Both the position numbers and the translations under genes were made by a program. Source: an uncultured bacterium (GTDB lineage: Bacteria; Actinomycetota; Coriobacteriia; Coriobacteriales; Coriobacteriaceae). From it: a DNA stretch of 27,117 bases. Location of the stretch: contig CAJMRE010000029.1 of assembly GCA_905215755.1 (NCBI GenBank), positions 1 to 27,117 on the forward strand. Reading direction: 5' to 3'. The notes beneath the pieces were generated by a model. That model saw only the letters and a list, made by a program, of their open reading frames with translations, had not been told where the DNA came from and searched no databases. Position 1 is the stretch's first letter. Each line of letters begins with the position of its first letter. Of the stretch, positions 15,760 through 22,023 are shown piece after piece.

Positions 15760-15836
15760 TGGTGCGGCGTATAGGATTCGAACCTATGACGTTCTGATTC
15801 GTAGTCAGACCCTCTATCCAGCTGAGGTAACGCCGC
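15760..15836 (-). tRNA. tRNA-Arg(ACG), copy 2
   Basis: 77 nt with encoded CCA, identical to copies 1 and 3 across the mature tRNA as far as I can compare by eye. Anticodon ACG. This is the copy whose 3' region carries the complete hairpin element and a displaced tail. Confidence 0.98.
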
Positions 15837-15848
15837 AACGCACGGATT

Positions 15849-15877
15849 ATTATGCACGCGAGCCCCCGATGGGTCAA
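15849..15877 (-). promoter_or_regulatory. promoter of tRNA-Arg 2
   Basis: TTGACC (15872-15877) and CATAAT (15849-15854) with a 17-bp spacer. The boxes are the same as at copy 1 but the spacer sequence differs. Confidence 0.8.
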
Positions 15878-15920
15878 GCGATAATTTGAAAAAATTTTAC
15901 GAAGTAGTGATTAAACCGTT

Positions 15921-15959
15921 CGTGCCTCGACCGAGGTTCGAATCCATGCGGTGTTGCCA
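15921..15959 (+). repeat. solo right end of the tRNA-associated element, behind tRNA-Arg 3
   Basis: CGTGCCTCGACCGAGG and the following TTCGAATCC match the right end of the element at 15680-15704, without the hairpin core. The motif then runs to TTGCCA, resembling a tRNA CCA end in plus orientation. Confidence 0.65.
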
Positions 15960-15965
15960 TAAAAG

Positions 15966-15989
15966 AAAAGCCCCCGTTGCCGGAGGCTT
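15966..15989 (-). terminator. terminator of tRNA-Arg 3
   Basis: Minus-strand stem AAGCCTCCG/CGGGGGCTT with loop GCAA, followed by TTCTTTT. Confidence 0.85.
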
Positions 15990-15999
15990 CAAGTTCGAT

Positions 16000-16076
16000 T
16001 GGTGCGGCGTATAGGATTCGAACCTATGACGTTCTGATTCGTAGTCAGACCCTCTATCCAGCTGAGGTAACGCCGC
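16000..16076 (-). tRNA. tRNA-Arg(ACG), copy 3
   Basis: 77 nt with encoded CCA and anticodon ACG. The acceptor, anticodon and T-arms are the same as in copies 1 and 2. Confidence 0.98.
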
Positions 16077-16088
16077 AGCGCAAGACAT

Positions 16089-16117
16089 ATAAAACCACTT
16101 TAGTTAGTTGGAGTCAA
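16089..16117 (-). promoter_or_regulatory. promoter of tRNA-Arg 3
   Basis: TTGACT (16112-16117) and TTTTAT (16089-16094) with a 17-bp spacer, 12 bp before the tRNA 5' end. Confidence 0.75.
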
Positions 16118-16151
16118 GCACAATCTCAAACTTTTTTCGAGAATATGCTCC

Positions 16152-16529
16152 TCACGCAGCTCCGCATGCGCCAACATCCCCAATGCGATCAATCGGTTTT
16201 TCAACCACATCGAACCCGGCACCGAGTTCCCTCAAAAGCGAACGCACCCGCTGGGCGCAGTCATAATCGGCAAACGAGATGCTCAGCATGCGCGCTACCT
16301 GGTTAGAAGTCCCAACTCCATAGAACTGCTCAAGCGCCACAAGCCCCTCGTGCGTCACAAAGGTCTCAACTACATGCAGCGACTCCTCAAAGCACCATTG
16401 GGTTAACGGACCCTCGCTCGTCTGCCGCACCACCAAACCACCCATACCCGATGGCTCACACGTAACTAGTAGGTGCTCCCCACCTTCATCGCTCTCAAAC
16501 AAAACTACCCGTTCATCAAACAGCTCCAT
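16152..16529 (-). CDS. unrecognised 125-residue protein
   Basis: I do not recognise the family. The ATG at 16529 is chosen because GGAAGGGG lies just upstream; an in-frame TTG at 16553 lacks a ribosome binding site. The protein begins MELFDERVVLFESDEGGEHL and continues with beta-like strands (LLVTCEPSGMGGLVVRQTS, LTQWCFEESLHVVETFV). A helical C-terminal half follows (ALEQFYGVGTSNQVARML, CAQRVRSLLRELGAGF). There is no signal peptide or membrane segment. Base composition here and upstream is more AT-rich and codon use less G/C-biased than in neighbours, which may point to acquisition. It stands alone between tRNA-Arg 3 and serS. Confidence 0.7.
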   Translation of the reverse strand: MELFDERVVLFESDEGGEHLLVTCEPSGMGGLVVRQTSEGPLTQWCFEESLHVVETFVTHEGLVALEQFYGVGTSNQVARMLSISFADYDCAQRVRSLLRELGAGFDVVEKPIDRIGDVGACGAA

Positions 16530-16650
16530 CGCATCCCCTTCCTCTCGCTTCAATTTAACAAAAGCATAGCAGGTAGATGGCTGTATACAGAACGTTTGTT
16601 CGTGTGTTTTCTATTGAGCTGTCCGCACGATATGGTAAGGCTTTGCGCAC

Positions 16651-16679
16651 AAAAAGGGCGCCCCAAAAAGGAGCGCCCT
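16651..16679 (-). terminator. terminator of serS
   Basis: On the minus strand AGGGCGCTCC pairs with GGGGCGCCCT (one G-U pair) around TTTTT and is followed by TTTT. It lies 24 bp after the serS stop. Confidence 0.9.
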
Positions 16680-16702
16680 CGCAAATCGCTTATGCAGGCA
16701 AC

Positions 16703-17986
16703 CTACGCGACCGGCTCGATCTTCTCGAGGCCGCCCATGTAAGGACGAAGAACCTCAGGGATCGTGATGGTGCCGTCGGCGTTCTGGTAGTTCTCCAGGA
16801 TGGCGGCCATGGTGCGGCCAGCCGGCAGGCCGGAACCGTTGAGGGTGTGCAGGTAGCGCGAGCCCTTGAAGTTCTCGGGGTCGCGATACTTGATGTTGGC
16901 GCGACGGGCCTGGAAGTCGCCGCAGTTGGAGCAGGAGCTGATCTCCTTGTAGGCGTTGTAGCTCGGCAGCCAGACCTCGATGTCGTAGGTCTGACGGGCA
17001 GAGAAGCCCAGGTCGCCGGTGCACAGGCTAATCACGCGATACGGAAGGCCCAGCTGCTGAAGCAGGAACTCGGCCTCGGCGGTCATGCTCTCAAGCTCCT
17101 CGTCGGACTCCTCCGGCTTGGCAAACTTGACCATCTCGACCTTGTCAAACTCGTGCTGGCGGATGATGCCGCGGGTGTCGCGACCAGCGGAGCCGGCCTC
17201 CTCGCGGAAGCAGGGGGTGAAGGCGGTGTAGCGGCGCGGCAGGGTGTCGGCGTCGAGAACCTCACCGGCGTGCAGGTTGGTAAGCACGACCTCGGCGGTG
17301 GGAATCAGGAAGTTATCGCCCGAGACGTGATAGGCGTCGTCCTCGAACTTGGGCAGCTGACCCGTGCCAAACATGGTCTGACGCTTGACGACGATGGGCG
17401 GCCACCACTCCTTGAAGCCACGGCTCGTGTGCGTGTCCAGGAAGAAGTTGATAAGGGCGCGCTCCAAGCGGGCGCCGGCGCCACCGAGAACAGTGAAGCG
17501 GCTGCCGGAGAGCTTGTTGCCACGCTCGAAGTCGAGGATGTCCAAATCGGTACCCAGATCCCAGTGCGGCTTAAAGTCGAAGTCGAACTCGCGCGGGGTG
17601 CCCCAGCGGCGACGCTCGATGTTCTCGTCCTCGTCCTTACCGTACGGGGTAGCCTCGCACGGAATGTTGGGCAGGTGAGACATGAAGTCGTACTGCTCCT
17701 GCTCAAGAGCGGTACGGCGCTCGGCCAGACCGTCGATCTTCTCGTTGACGGCGCGCACGGCCTCCTTGGCGGCCTCGGCCTCGTCCTTCTTGCCCTCCTT
17801 CATCAGGGCGCCAATCTTCTTGGACTCGGCGTTACGCGTGGCCTGGAGCTCCTCGACCTCGGTGATGACGGCACGGCGCTCGTCGTCGAGTTCAAAGAAC
17901 TTCTCGCGATCCCAAGACGTCTGGCGATTTGCCATGGCGGTATCGATGGCATCGGGGTTCTCGCGAACAAACTTGATATCAAGCAT
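16703..17986 (-). CDS. serS: seryl-tRNA synthetase
   Basis: A class II aminoacyl-tRNA synthetase that charges tRNA-Ser (such as the tRNA-Ser in this window) in the cytosol. The 427-residue length fits the family. An N-terminal coiled-coil arm (about 27-100, charged heptads with DEERRAVITEVEELQATRNAESKK) binds the long variable arm of tRNA-Ser. Motif 2 is FREEAGSAGRDTRGIIRQHEFDKVEMV and motif 3 ends in GLPAGRTMAAILENYQNADG. The ATG at 17986 (MLDIKFVRENPD, the canonical start) is preceded by GGAGG; a longer in-frame ATG at 18013 is rejected. No T-box leader is seen; only about 60 bp separate start and promoter. Confidence 0.97.
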   Translation of the reverse strand: MLDIKFVRENPDAIDTAMANRQTSWDREKFFELDDERRAVITEVEELQATRNAESKKIGALMKEGKKDEAEAAKEAVRAVNEKIDGLAERRTALEQEQYDFMSHLPNIPCEATPYGKDEDENIERRRWGTPREFDFDFKPHWDLGTDLDILDFERGNKLSGSRFTVLGGAGARLERALINFFLDTHTSRGFKEWWPPIVVKRQTMFGTGQLPKFEDDAYHVSGDNFLIPTAEVVLTNLHAGEVLDADTLPRRYTAFTPCFREEAGSAGRDTRGIIRQHEFDKVEMVKFAKPEESDEELESMTAEAEFLLQQLGLPYRVISLCTGDLGFSARQTYDIEVWLPSYNAYKEISSCSNCGDFQARRANIKYRDPENFKGSRYLHTLNGSGLPAGRTMAAILENYQNADGTITIPEVLRPYMGGLEKIEPVA

Positions 17987-18043
17987 TAGATCCTCCGGCG
18001 ATATACATTCCATTTAGGTTGCAACCTTGTACATGTATGGGCA

Positions 18044-18073
18044 AGTATATACTTATGAGCGTTTACGACCCAA
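18044..18073 (-). promoter_or_regulatory. candidate promoter of serS
   Basis: TTGGGT (18068-18073) and TATACT (18044-18049) on the minus strand with an 18-bp spacer, about 58 bp upstream of the serS start. Confidence 0.45.
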
Positions 18074-18097
18074 CTCAACTACGCAAGAAGGCACCCA

Positions 18098-18271
18098 ATG
18101 GACGCAGTTTTTTCCTTTTTGTTTGGCACCCGCACCGGTTTTGCCATCCTTTTCGCCGGCGGCATCCTGCTGTTTGCGATTCTTGCCTTTGTAATGGAGA
18201 AGCGCACCCATAAGATGTACGTCGACCGTGGACCCAAGTCCGAGGACGAGGAAGACAGCTTCTGGGACTAA
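18098..18271 (+). CDS. 57-residue single-pass membrane protein
   Basis: A short plus-strand gene starting at ATG 18098 with AGAAGG at good spacing and ending at TAA 18271. It begins MDAVFSFLFGTRTGF and has one strongly hydrophobic helix (about 14-32, ILFAGGILLFAILAFVM). A basic patch (EKRTHK) and an acidic C-terminal tail ending EDEEDSFWD follow. The positive-inside pattern suggests a cytosolic C-terminus. It is divergent from serS and followed by a strong terminator at 18325-18366, which supports it being a real transcription unit. No function can be assigned. Confidence 0.7.
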   Translation: MDAVFSFLFGTRTGFAILFAGGILLFAILAFVMEKRTHKMYVDRGPKSEDEEDSFWD

Positions 18272-18281
18272 CCTGCCAAAA

Positions 18282-18415
18282 AGGGACAGGTTTATTTTGG
18301 TCGGTTTTATCTGGGCAAACGCCGGCGCCCCGCAACCGGAATCGAGCCGGTTGCGGGGCGCTTTTTGCTAAAGGGACAAAACCGCAGGAAAACCAGCCAA
18401 AATAAACCTGTCCCT
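18282..18415. repeat. 134-bp element with 19-bp terminal inverted repeats
   Basis: AGGGACAGGTTTATTTTGG (18282-18300) is repeated as a perfect inverted copy at 18397-18415, and the similarity extends inward with mismatches (GGTTTT-TG). A strong terminator hairpin sits inside. A third AGGGACA lies at 18371. The structure resembles a REP- or MITE-type element; no transposase is present. Confidence 0.65.
18325..18366 (+). terminator. strong intrinsic terminator
   Basis: A 15-bp perfect stem GCGCCCCGCAACCGG with its complement, 7-nt loop, followed by TTTTT on the plus strand. It terminates the small membrane protein gene; the stem could also affect proC transcripts from the other side. Confidence 0.9.
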
Positions 18416-18427
18416 AAATGGAAGGTT

Positions 18428-19198
18428 TTACTGAAGGGTGGCGTCGATGGCCTTGACCAGGGCGCTGCGCATGCCGGCATCCTCGAGCGCGATGACGCCC
18501 TTGATGGTGGCGCCGCCGGGCGAGCATACGGCATCCTTCATCGCCGCAGGATGCTGGCCAGTTGCAAGCTGCAGCTTTGCCGTACCCAGCACCATCTGGC
18601 TCACAATGCGATAGGCATCGGCACGCGGGATACCGTGCTTGACCGCCGCATCGCCCAGGGCCTCGATTGCCATAGCGACAAATGCCGGAGCGCAACCACC
18701 CACCGTGCCGCCCACAAACAGCAGGCTCGTATCGAGCTCGACCACCGCACCGAGCTTGCCAAGCAGATCAAGCACCACTGCGCTCTGCTCATCACTAAGC
18801 GTGGAAGCCTTCTCGCAAGCGATGACGCCCTCGTCCACCGAAACCGGTGTGTTGGGCACCGTCGAGATATGCGCAACGCCCGGCAGGACCTGCTCCCACT
18901 TGGCACTGTCCCAGGTCCAGGCAACCGACAGAACGACCTTTTTGGCAAGAGCATCCTTGAGCGGGGCGAATACCTTCTCGATCATGTACGGTTTGACCGC
19001 AGCGACCACGATATCGGATGCGGCGACGACCTCGGCGGCATCGTGGCAGGCGACCATGCCGCGCGCCTCGCAGCGCTCAACCAGTGCGTCGTAGCGACCC
19101 GCACAGGCGCACATGTCGCTCGCAGCTACACCGGCAGCGATCCAGCCATCGGCCATAGCGCTCGCCATATTGCCAAAACCGACAAATCCAATCTTCAT
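18428..19198 (-). CDS. proC: pyrroline-5-carboxylate reductase
   Basis: It catalyses the last step of proline synthesis, NAD(P)H-dependent reduction of pyrroline-5-carboxylate to proline, in the cytosol. The 256-residue protein starts with the Rossmann motif MKIGFVGFGNMASAM. The family core AAVKPYMIEKV and a C-terminal dimerisation domain follow (GGCAPAFVAMAIEALGDAAV, then HPAAMKDAVCSPGGATIKG, the substrate-binding signature). The ATG at 19198 is preceded by AAAGGA; an in-frame ATG at 19222 is rejected because the Rossmann motif would be displaced. It lies 73 bp downstream of rlmH on the same strand. Confidence 0.96.
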   Translation of the reverse strand: MKIGFVGFGNMASAMADGWIAAGVAASDMCACAGRYDALVERCEARGMVACHDAAEVVAASDIVVAAVKPYMIEKVFAPLKDALAKKVVLSVAWTWDSAKWEQVLPGVAHISTVPNTPVSVDEGVIACEKASTLSDEQSAVVLDLLGKLGAVVELDTSLLFVGGTVGGCAPAFVAMAIEALGDAAVKHGIPRADAYRIVSQMVLGTAKLQLATGQHPAAMKDAVCSPGGATIKGVIALEDAGMRSALVKAIDATLQ

Positions 19199-19271
19199 AT
19201 CGCATAGTCCTTTCAGACACATTCCTCAAAACGAAAGGTATTGTCCCACGCCATTGTTTCGTATTGCCGAC

Positions 19272-19742
19272 CTATTTGTGATACGGCTCGCCACGGCTGA
19301 TCTTGCAGGCACGGTAAATCTGCTCTAGCAGCACCACACGCGCCAGGTTATGCGGCAAGGTAATGTGTCCAAAGCTGAGCATCTCGTCGGCGCGGGCGCG
19401 CACCTCATCACTCACGCCGTCCGAACCGCCGATTACAAAGGCAATGTCGCTGCTGCCTCGCAGCATAAGATCGTCGAGCCGCGCCGAGAGCTCCTCACTC
19501 GAACGCTCCTTGCCCTCGATAGCCAGCAGGATCACATGCGCCCGAGACGGCAATGCAGCAAGAATTGCCGCCCCCTCCTTGTCGCGCGCGGCATCCACGC
19601 CGCCCGCCTTAGCCGGGTCGATATCGGCCACCTCGCGGATATCAACCTTGGCATAGGCACCTAGGCGCTTGGTGTACTCAGCGCACGCGTCCTTCCAAAA
19701 GCGCTCCTTGAGCTTGCCAACACAAACGACGGTGTATTTCAC
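19272..19742 (-). CDS. rlmH: 23S rRNA (pseudouridine1915-N3)-methyltransferase RlmH
   Basis: A SPOUT-fold methyltransferase that modifies pseudouridine 1915 in helix 69 of the 23S rRNA on assembled ribosomes, using S-adenosylmethionine. The 156-residue length is typical. Visible signatures are the start MKYTVVCVGKLKERFW, the cofactor-binding region FVIGGSDGVSDEVR and the C-terminal knot LPHNLARVVLLEQIYRACK ending in GEPYHK, which is nearly invariant in the family. It starts at GTG 19742 with AAGGAG upstream, 6 bp after the SPFH-protein stop, so the two are co-transcribed. Confidence 0.97.
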   Translation of the reverse strand: MKYTVVCVGKLKERFWKDACAEYTKRLGAYAKVDIREVADIDPAKAGGVDAARDKEGAAILAALPSRAHVILLAIEGKERSSEELSARLDDLMLRGSSDIAFVIGGSDGVSDEVRARADEMLSFGHITLPHNLARVVLLEQIYRACKISRGEPYHK

Positions 19743-19748
19743 GCGCGC

Positions 19749-20687
19749 CTACTCCTTCGAATCGTTTTGAACTTTGCCGGCAGCCAGCATCTGCTCGAAC
19801 ATCGAGGCCGACTGCGAAAAGTCGCTCGGCAGCACGACCGTCGAGTTTTTGCCCGTACGTGCGAACTCCGTCATCATCTCGGTCCACTGTGTAAACATGA
19901 ACAGCTGGTTGGCCTCATCGTTGCCAACGCCTGTCTCCTGGATAATCTCAAGCGAATCCTTGATGCCCAGCGCGATGGCCTTGCGCTGGTTGGCGATGCC
20001 TTCGCCTGCCTTTTCCATCGCCTCGGCCTCGGCGGTCGCCTCGGTGACGCGCTTGATGCGGTCGGCCTCGGCGAGCTCCTGCGCGGCAGCGCGCTTGCGC
20101 TGGGCGGCGTTGATGTCGTTCATGGAGTTCTCGACCTCGGTCGGCAGTGCAATCTTGGTGATGAGCGTCGACACGAGGGTGAAGCCGTAGGCGGCCATCT
20201 GCTCGGAAACGGTAGCGTTGACATCCTTGGCGATGTCGTCCTTCTTGGCAAAGACCTCATCGAGTGTGTAGACGGGAATCGAAGAGCGCAGGGCGTCGGT
20301 GATGAAGTCACGCATCTGGTCGACGGGCTCCTGCAGCATATAGTAGCTCTTGTAGATGCCCGAATCTGCCGGGCCGGCGCCCATGTCATAGCTCACGTGG
20401 TACTGAGCAGAGACCTCAAGGCCGATGGTCACGTTGTCCTGGGTCTTAACGTCGATACCAAAACCGTTTTTCATGGTTCGCAGGCTCACCGTAGCGGCTT
20501 TGCGGTCAATCACGGGTACCTTCATGTGGAAGCCCGCGTTGACGATGCGGTTGAACTTGCCTAAGCGTTCGATGATCACAGCATGCTGCTGTTCAACGAC
20601 ATAGCAGGCGCTGGGAAGCAGCAGCAACAGAATGATGATGGGGATCAAAAGGCTGGTAAGGGCGGCGATGATACCGGAAAACAGCAT
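19749..20687 (-). CDS. SPFH/Band 7 (stomatin-like) membrane protein
   Basis: A membrane-scaffold protein of the SPFH family, members of which organise membrane microdomains and modulate proteases. The 312-residue protein has an N-terminal membrane helix (about 6-27, ALTSLLIPIIILLLLLP). The Band 7 domain follows (VVEQQHAVIIERLGKFNRIVNAGFHMKVP, TQDNVTIGLEVSAQYHV). A coiled-coil region rich in Ala/Glu/Arg follows (about 210-250, AAQRKRAAAQELAEADRIKR) and a shorter C-terminal part. The ATG at 20687 is preceded by AGGAG; an in-frame start at 20708 is less well supported. rlmH follows 6 bp downstream. Its upstream side is occupied by the displaced tRNA-Leu tail and terminator. Confidence 0.9.
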   Translation of the reverse strand: MLFSGIIAALTSLLIPIIILLLLLPSACYVVEQQHAVIIERLGKFNRIVNAGFHMKVPVIDRKAATVSLRTMKNGFGIDVKTQDNVTIGLEVSAQYHVSYDMGAGPADSGIYKSYYMLQEPVDQMRDFITDALRSSIPVYTLDEVFAKKDDIAKDVNATVSEQMAAYGFTLVSTLITKIALPTEVENSMNDINAAQRKRAAAQELAEADRIKRVTEATAEAEAMEKAGEGIANQRKAIALGIKDSLEIIQETGVGNDEANQLFMFTQWTEMMTEFARTGKNSTVVLPSDFSQSASMFEQMLAAGKVQNDSKE

Positions 20688-20746
20688 GGTCTCTCCTCTG
20701 ATAGGCACACGTTGGCATTAGGATACCCGTCCAAGGAGATCGTGCA

Positions 20747-20804
20747 TAACAAAAAAGCTCCCATTGCTGGGAGCTCTTTCATTCAATGGTGCGGGCGAAA
20801 GGAC
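20747..20804 (-). pseudogene. displaced tRNA-Leu 3' tail plus terminator
   Basis: These 58 bp repeat 20936-20993 with a single mismatch and a 189-bp offset. They contain a complete terminator stem (GCTCCCA/TGGGAGC), the CCA end, the acceptor 3' strand and the T-stem of tRNA-Leu. They stop two bases into the T-loop (GGAC on the plus strand), where the element begins. Confidence 0.85.
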
Positions 20805-20935
20805 GTCCGCGTATCCGCTTCGCGGATCCGCACCGGCTTCGCCCGCCTGCCGGCGGACTCGCCAGCTCGCTAAAAACGCTCCGCGTTTTCTTTACGCTCG
20901 CTCCTTCGCAGGTTCAAGTCCCTGCGATGAGCCCG
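20805..20935. mobile_element. hairpin-rich tRNA-associated element, Leu copy
   Basis: A 131-bp non-coding block with the same series of hairpins as 15590-15718 (ATCCGC-TTC-GCGGAT, CCGGC/GCCGG, AAAACGC-TCC-GCGTTTT). By eye about seven mismatches and no gaps occur over about 97 bp. It ends in CGCAGGTTCAAGTCCCTGCG, an inverted T-arm. Its loop (AGGTTCAAGTCC) matches the resident tRNA-Leu, not tRNA-Arg. Confidence 0.75.
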
Positions 20936-20939
20936 TAAC

Positions 20940-20964
20940 AAAAAAGCTCCCATTGCTGGGAGCT
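20940..20964 (-). terminator. terminator of tRNA-Leu
   Basis: Minus-strand stem AGCTCCCA/TGGGAGCT with a 4-nt loop, followed by TTTTTT. An intact duplicate is at 20751-20775. Confidence 0.9.
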
Positions 20965-20975
20965 CTTTCATTTAA

Positions 20976-21062
20976 TGGTGCGGGCGAAAGGACTTGAACC
21001 TTCATGGGGTTGCCCCCATACGGACCTGAACCGTACGCGTCTGCCAATTCCGCCACGCCCGC
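20976..21062 (-). tRNA. tRNA-Leu(CAG)
   Basis: 87 nt with encoded CCA. Acceptor stem GCGGGCG/CGCCCGC, anticodon stem-loop TACGG-TTCAGGT-CCGTA (anticodon CAG), long variable arm (TGGGGGCAACCCCA) and T-arm AAGG-TTCAAGT-CCTT. It reads the leucine codon CUG. Confidence 0.97.
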
Positions 21063-21073
21063 GTGCAGGAATT

Positions 21074-21102
21074 AGAATAACGGAGCGCCACCGCGAACGC
21101 AA
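21074..21102 (-). promoter_or_regulatory. promoter of tRNA-Leu
   Basis: TTGCGT (21097-21102) and TATTCT (21074-21079) with a 17-bp spacer. The -35 box starts only 4 bp past the tatD stop codon and there is no terminator between, so tatD read-through could add to tRNA-Leu transcription. Confidence 0.7.
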
Positions 21103-21105
21103 GAA

Positions 21106-22023
21106 CTATTTTTGGAAAAGTTTGCAGGCATTTTCCCAAGCTGCTCGCGCGATTGCCTCGGCGTCCTCGCCGGTACGATCGACGCGGTCGTTGACCAGCG
21201 CGTTTGCCGTAATGGAAATCATTGCAGGCTCGCACTCAAGACCGCGAATGGGCTCCGGCGCCATATACGGGCAATCCGTCTCGAACAAAATTCGATCGAG
21301 TGGGGTTGCCGCAAATGCCTCGCGCACGTCGTCGTTGCGCTTAAAGGTGGCCGCACCACCATAGGCGATATAGCAGCCCAGCTCCACAAAGCGCTCCATC
21401 GTGGCGCGGTCCTCGCCAAAACAGTGCAGCACACAACCGGCCTGGGGCACGCCCACCTCACGAAGCACGTTGTACGCATCCATATGCGAGGTGCGCTCCC
21501 CATCCGAGTCCTCGTGCCGCAGGTGCAACTCCACCGGCACATTGCAGCGCACGGCGACTTCGAGCTGACGTGCCATGCAATCAATCTGCACGCTGTGGGG
21601 CGCCGGCGCGATATCGTCGTCATAGTCCATGTGGTAGTCCAGACCGATTTCGCCAATACCGGCGCATAAGGGATCATCAAGCGCGGCAACGACCTGTGCG
21701 TGAACGTCGTCGGTATAGTCCGGCGCGCCATACGGATGCACGCCGGCAAGATACTTGATCTGCGGGATATCCCGTATCGGCAGAATCTCGCGCGTCAGCC
21801 AGTCGCTATAGTCCGTCACGCTGCGCTTGTCGGCAATGGGATCGAAGACCGTCACCAACAGGTCGATGCCTGCCGCCTTGGCACGCACGAGTGTCTCGGG
21901 CACATCCTTGCCCCAGAACGAAAGCAGATGCGCATGTGTGTCGGCAAGCGGTGCCAAGGGCACGGGACAAGCAACCGTCTTCTTTTTCTTGGTAAACGTC
22001 ACGCGTTCGGCATTAAGCGTCAT
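21106..22023 (-). CDS. tatD: TatD-family metal-dependent hydrolase (DNase-like)
   Basis: A TIM-barrel metallohydrolase; family members have 3'-5' exonuclease or D-aminoacyl-tRNA-related quality-control activity. The metal ligands are visible: H30-x-H32 in ADTHAHLL, E125 in GEIGLDYH, H167 in ELHLRHED, H200 in VLHCFGED and D250 in FETDCPYMAPEP. The ATG at 22023 (GGGAG upstream) gives 305 residues, slightly long for the family because of a 25-residue Lys-rich N-terminal lead. The start overlaps the rsmA stop by 11 bp, so translation is coupled; rsmA-tatD clustering is common in Firmicutes and Actinobacteria. Confidence 0.94.
   Translation of the reverse strand: MTLNAERVTFTKKKKTVACPVPLAPLADTHAHLLSFWGKDVPETLVRAKAAGIDLLVTVFDPIADKRSVTDYSDWLTREILPIRDIPQIKYLAGVHPYGAPDYTDDVHAQVVAALDDPLCAGIGEIGLDYHMDYDDDIAPAPHSVQIDCMARQLEVAVRCNVPVELHLRHEDSDGERTSHMDAYNVLREVGVPQAGCVLHCFGEDRATMERFVELGCYIAYGGAATFKRNDDVREAFAATPLDRILFETDCPYMAPEPIRGLECEPAMISITANALVNDRVDRTGEDAEAIARAAWENACKLFQK

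Noticed and set aside
15335..16076. Regularly spaced identical blocks, CRISPR-like
   Set aside because: The repeated blocks are 77-bp tRNA-Arg genes with promoters and terminators, not short repeats with unique spacers.
15282..16306. Short plus-strand frames reading AYRIRTYDVLIRSQTLYPAEVTP and similar
   Set aside because: They are translations of the antisense strand of the three tRNA-Arg genes, a common artefact.
16577..17989. 470-codon plus-strand open frame opposite serS
   Set aside because: It mirrors serS; composition is low-complexity Val/Gly/Leu/Ala and no family motif is visible.
17987..18097. Possible T-box leader upstream of serS
   Set aside because: Only about 60 bp lie between the likely promoter and the start, with no specifier stem, antiterminator or terminator.
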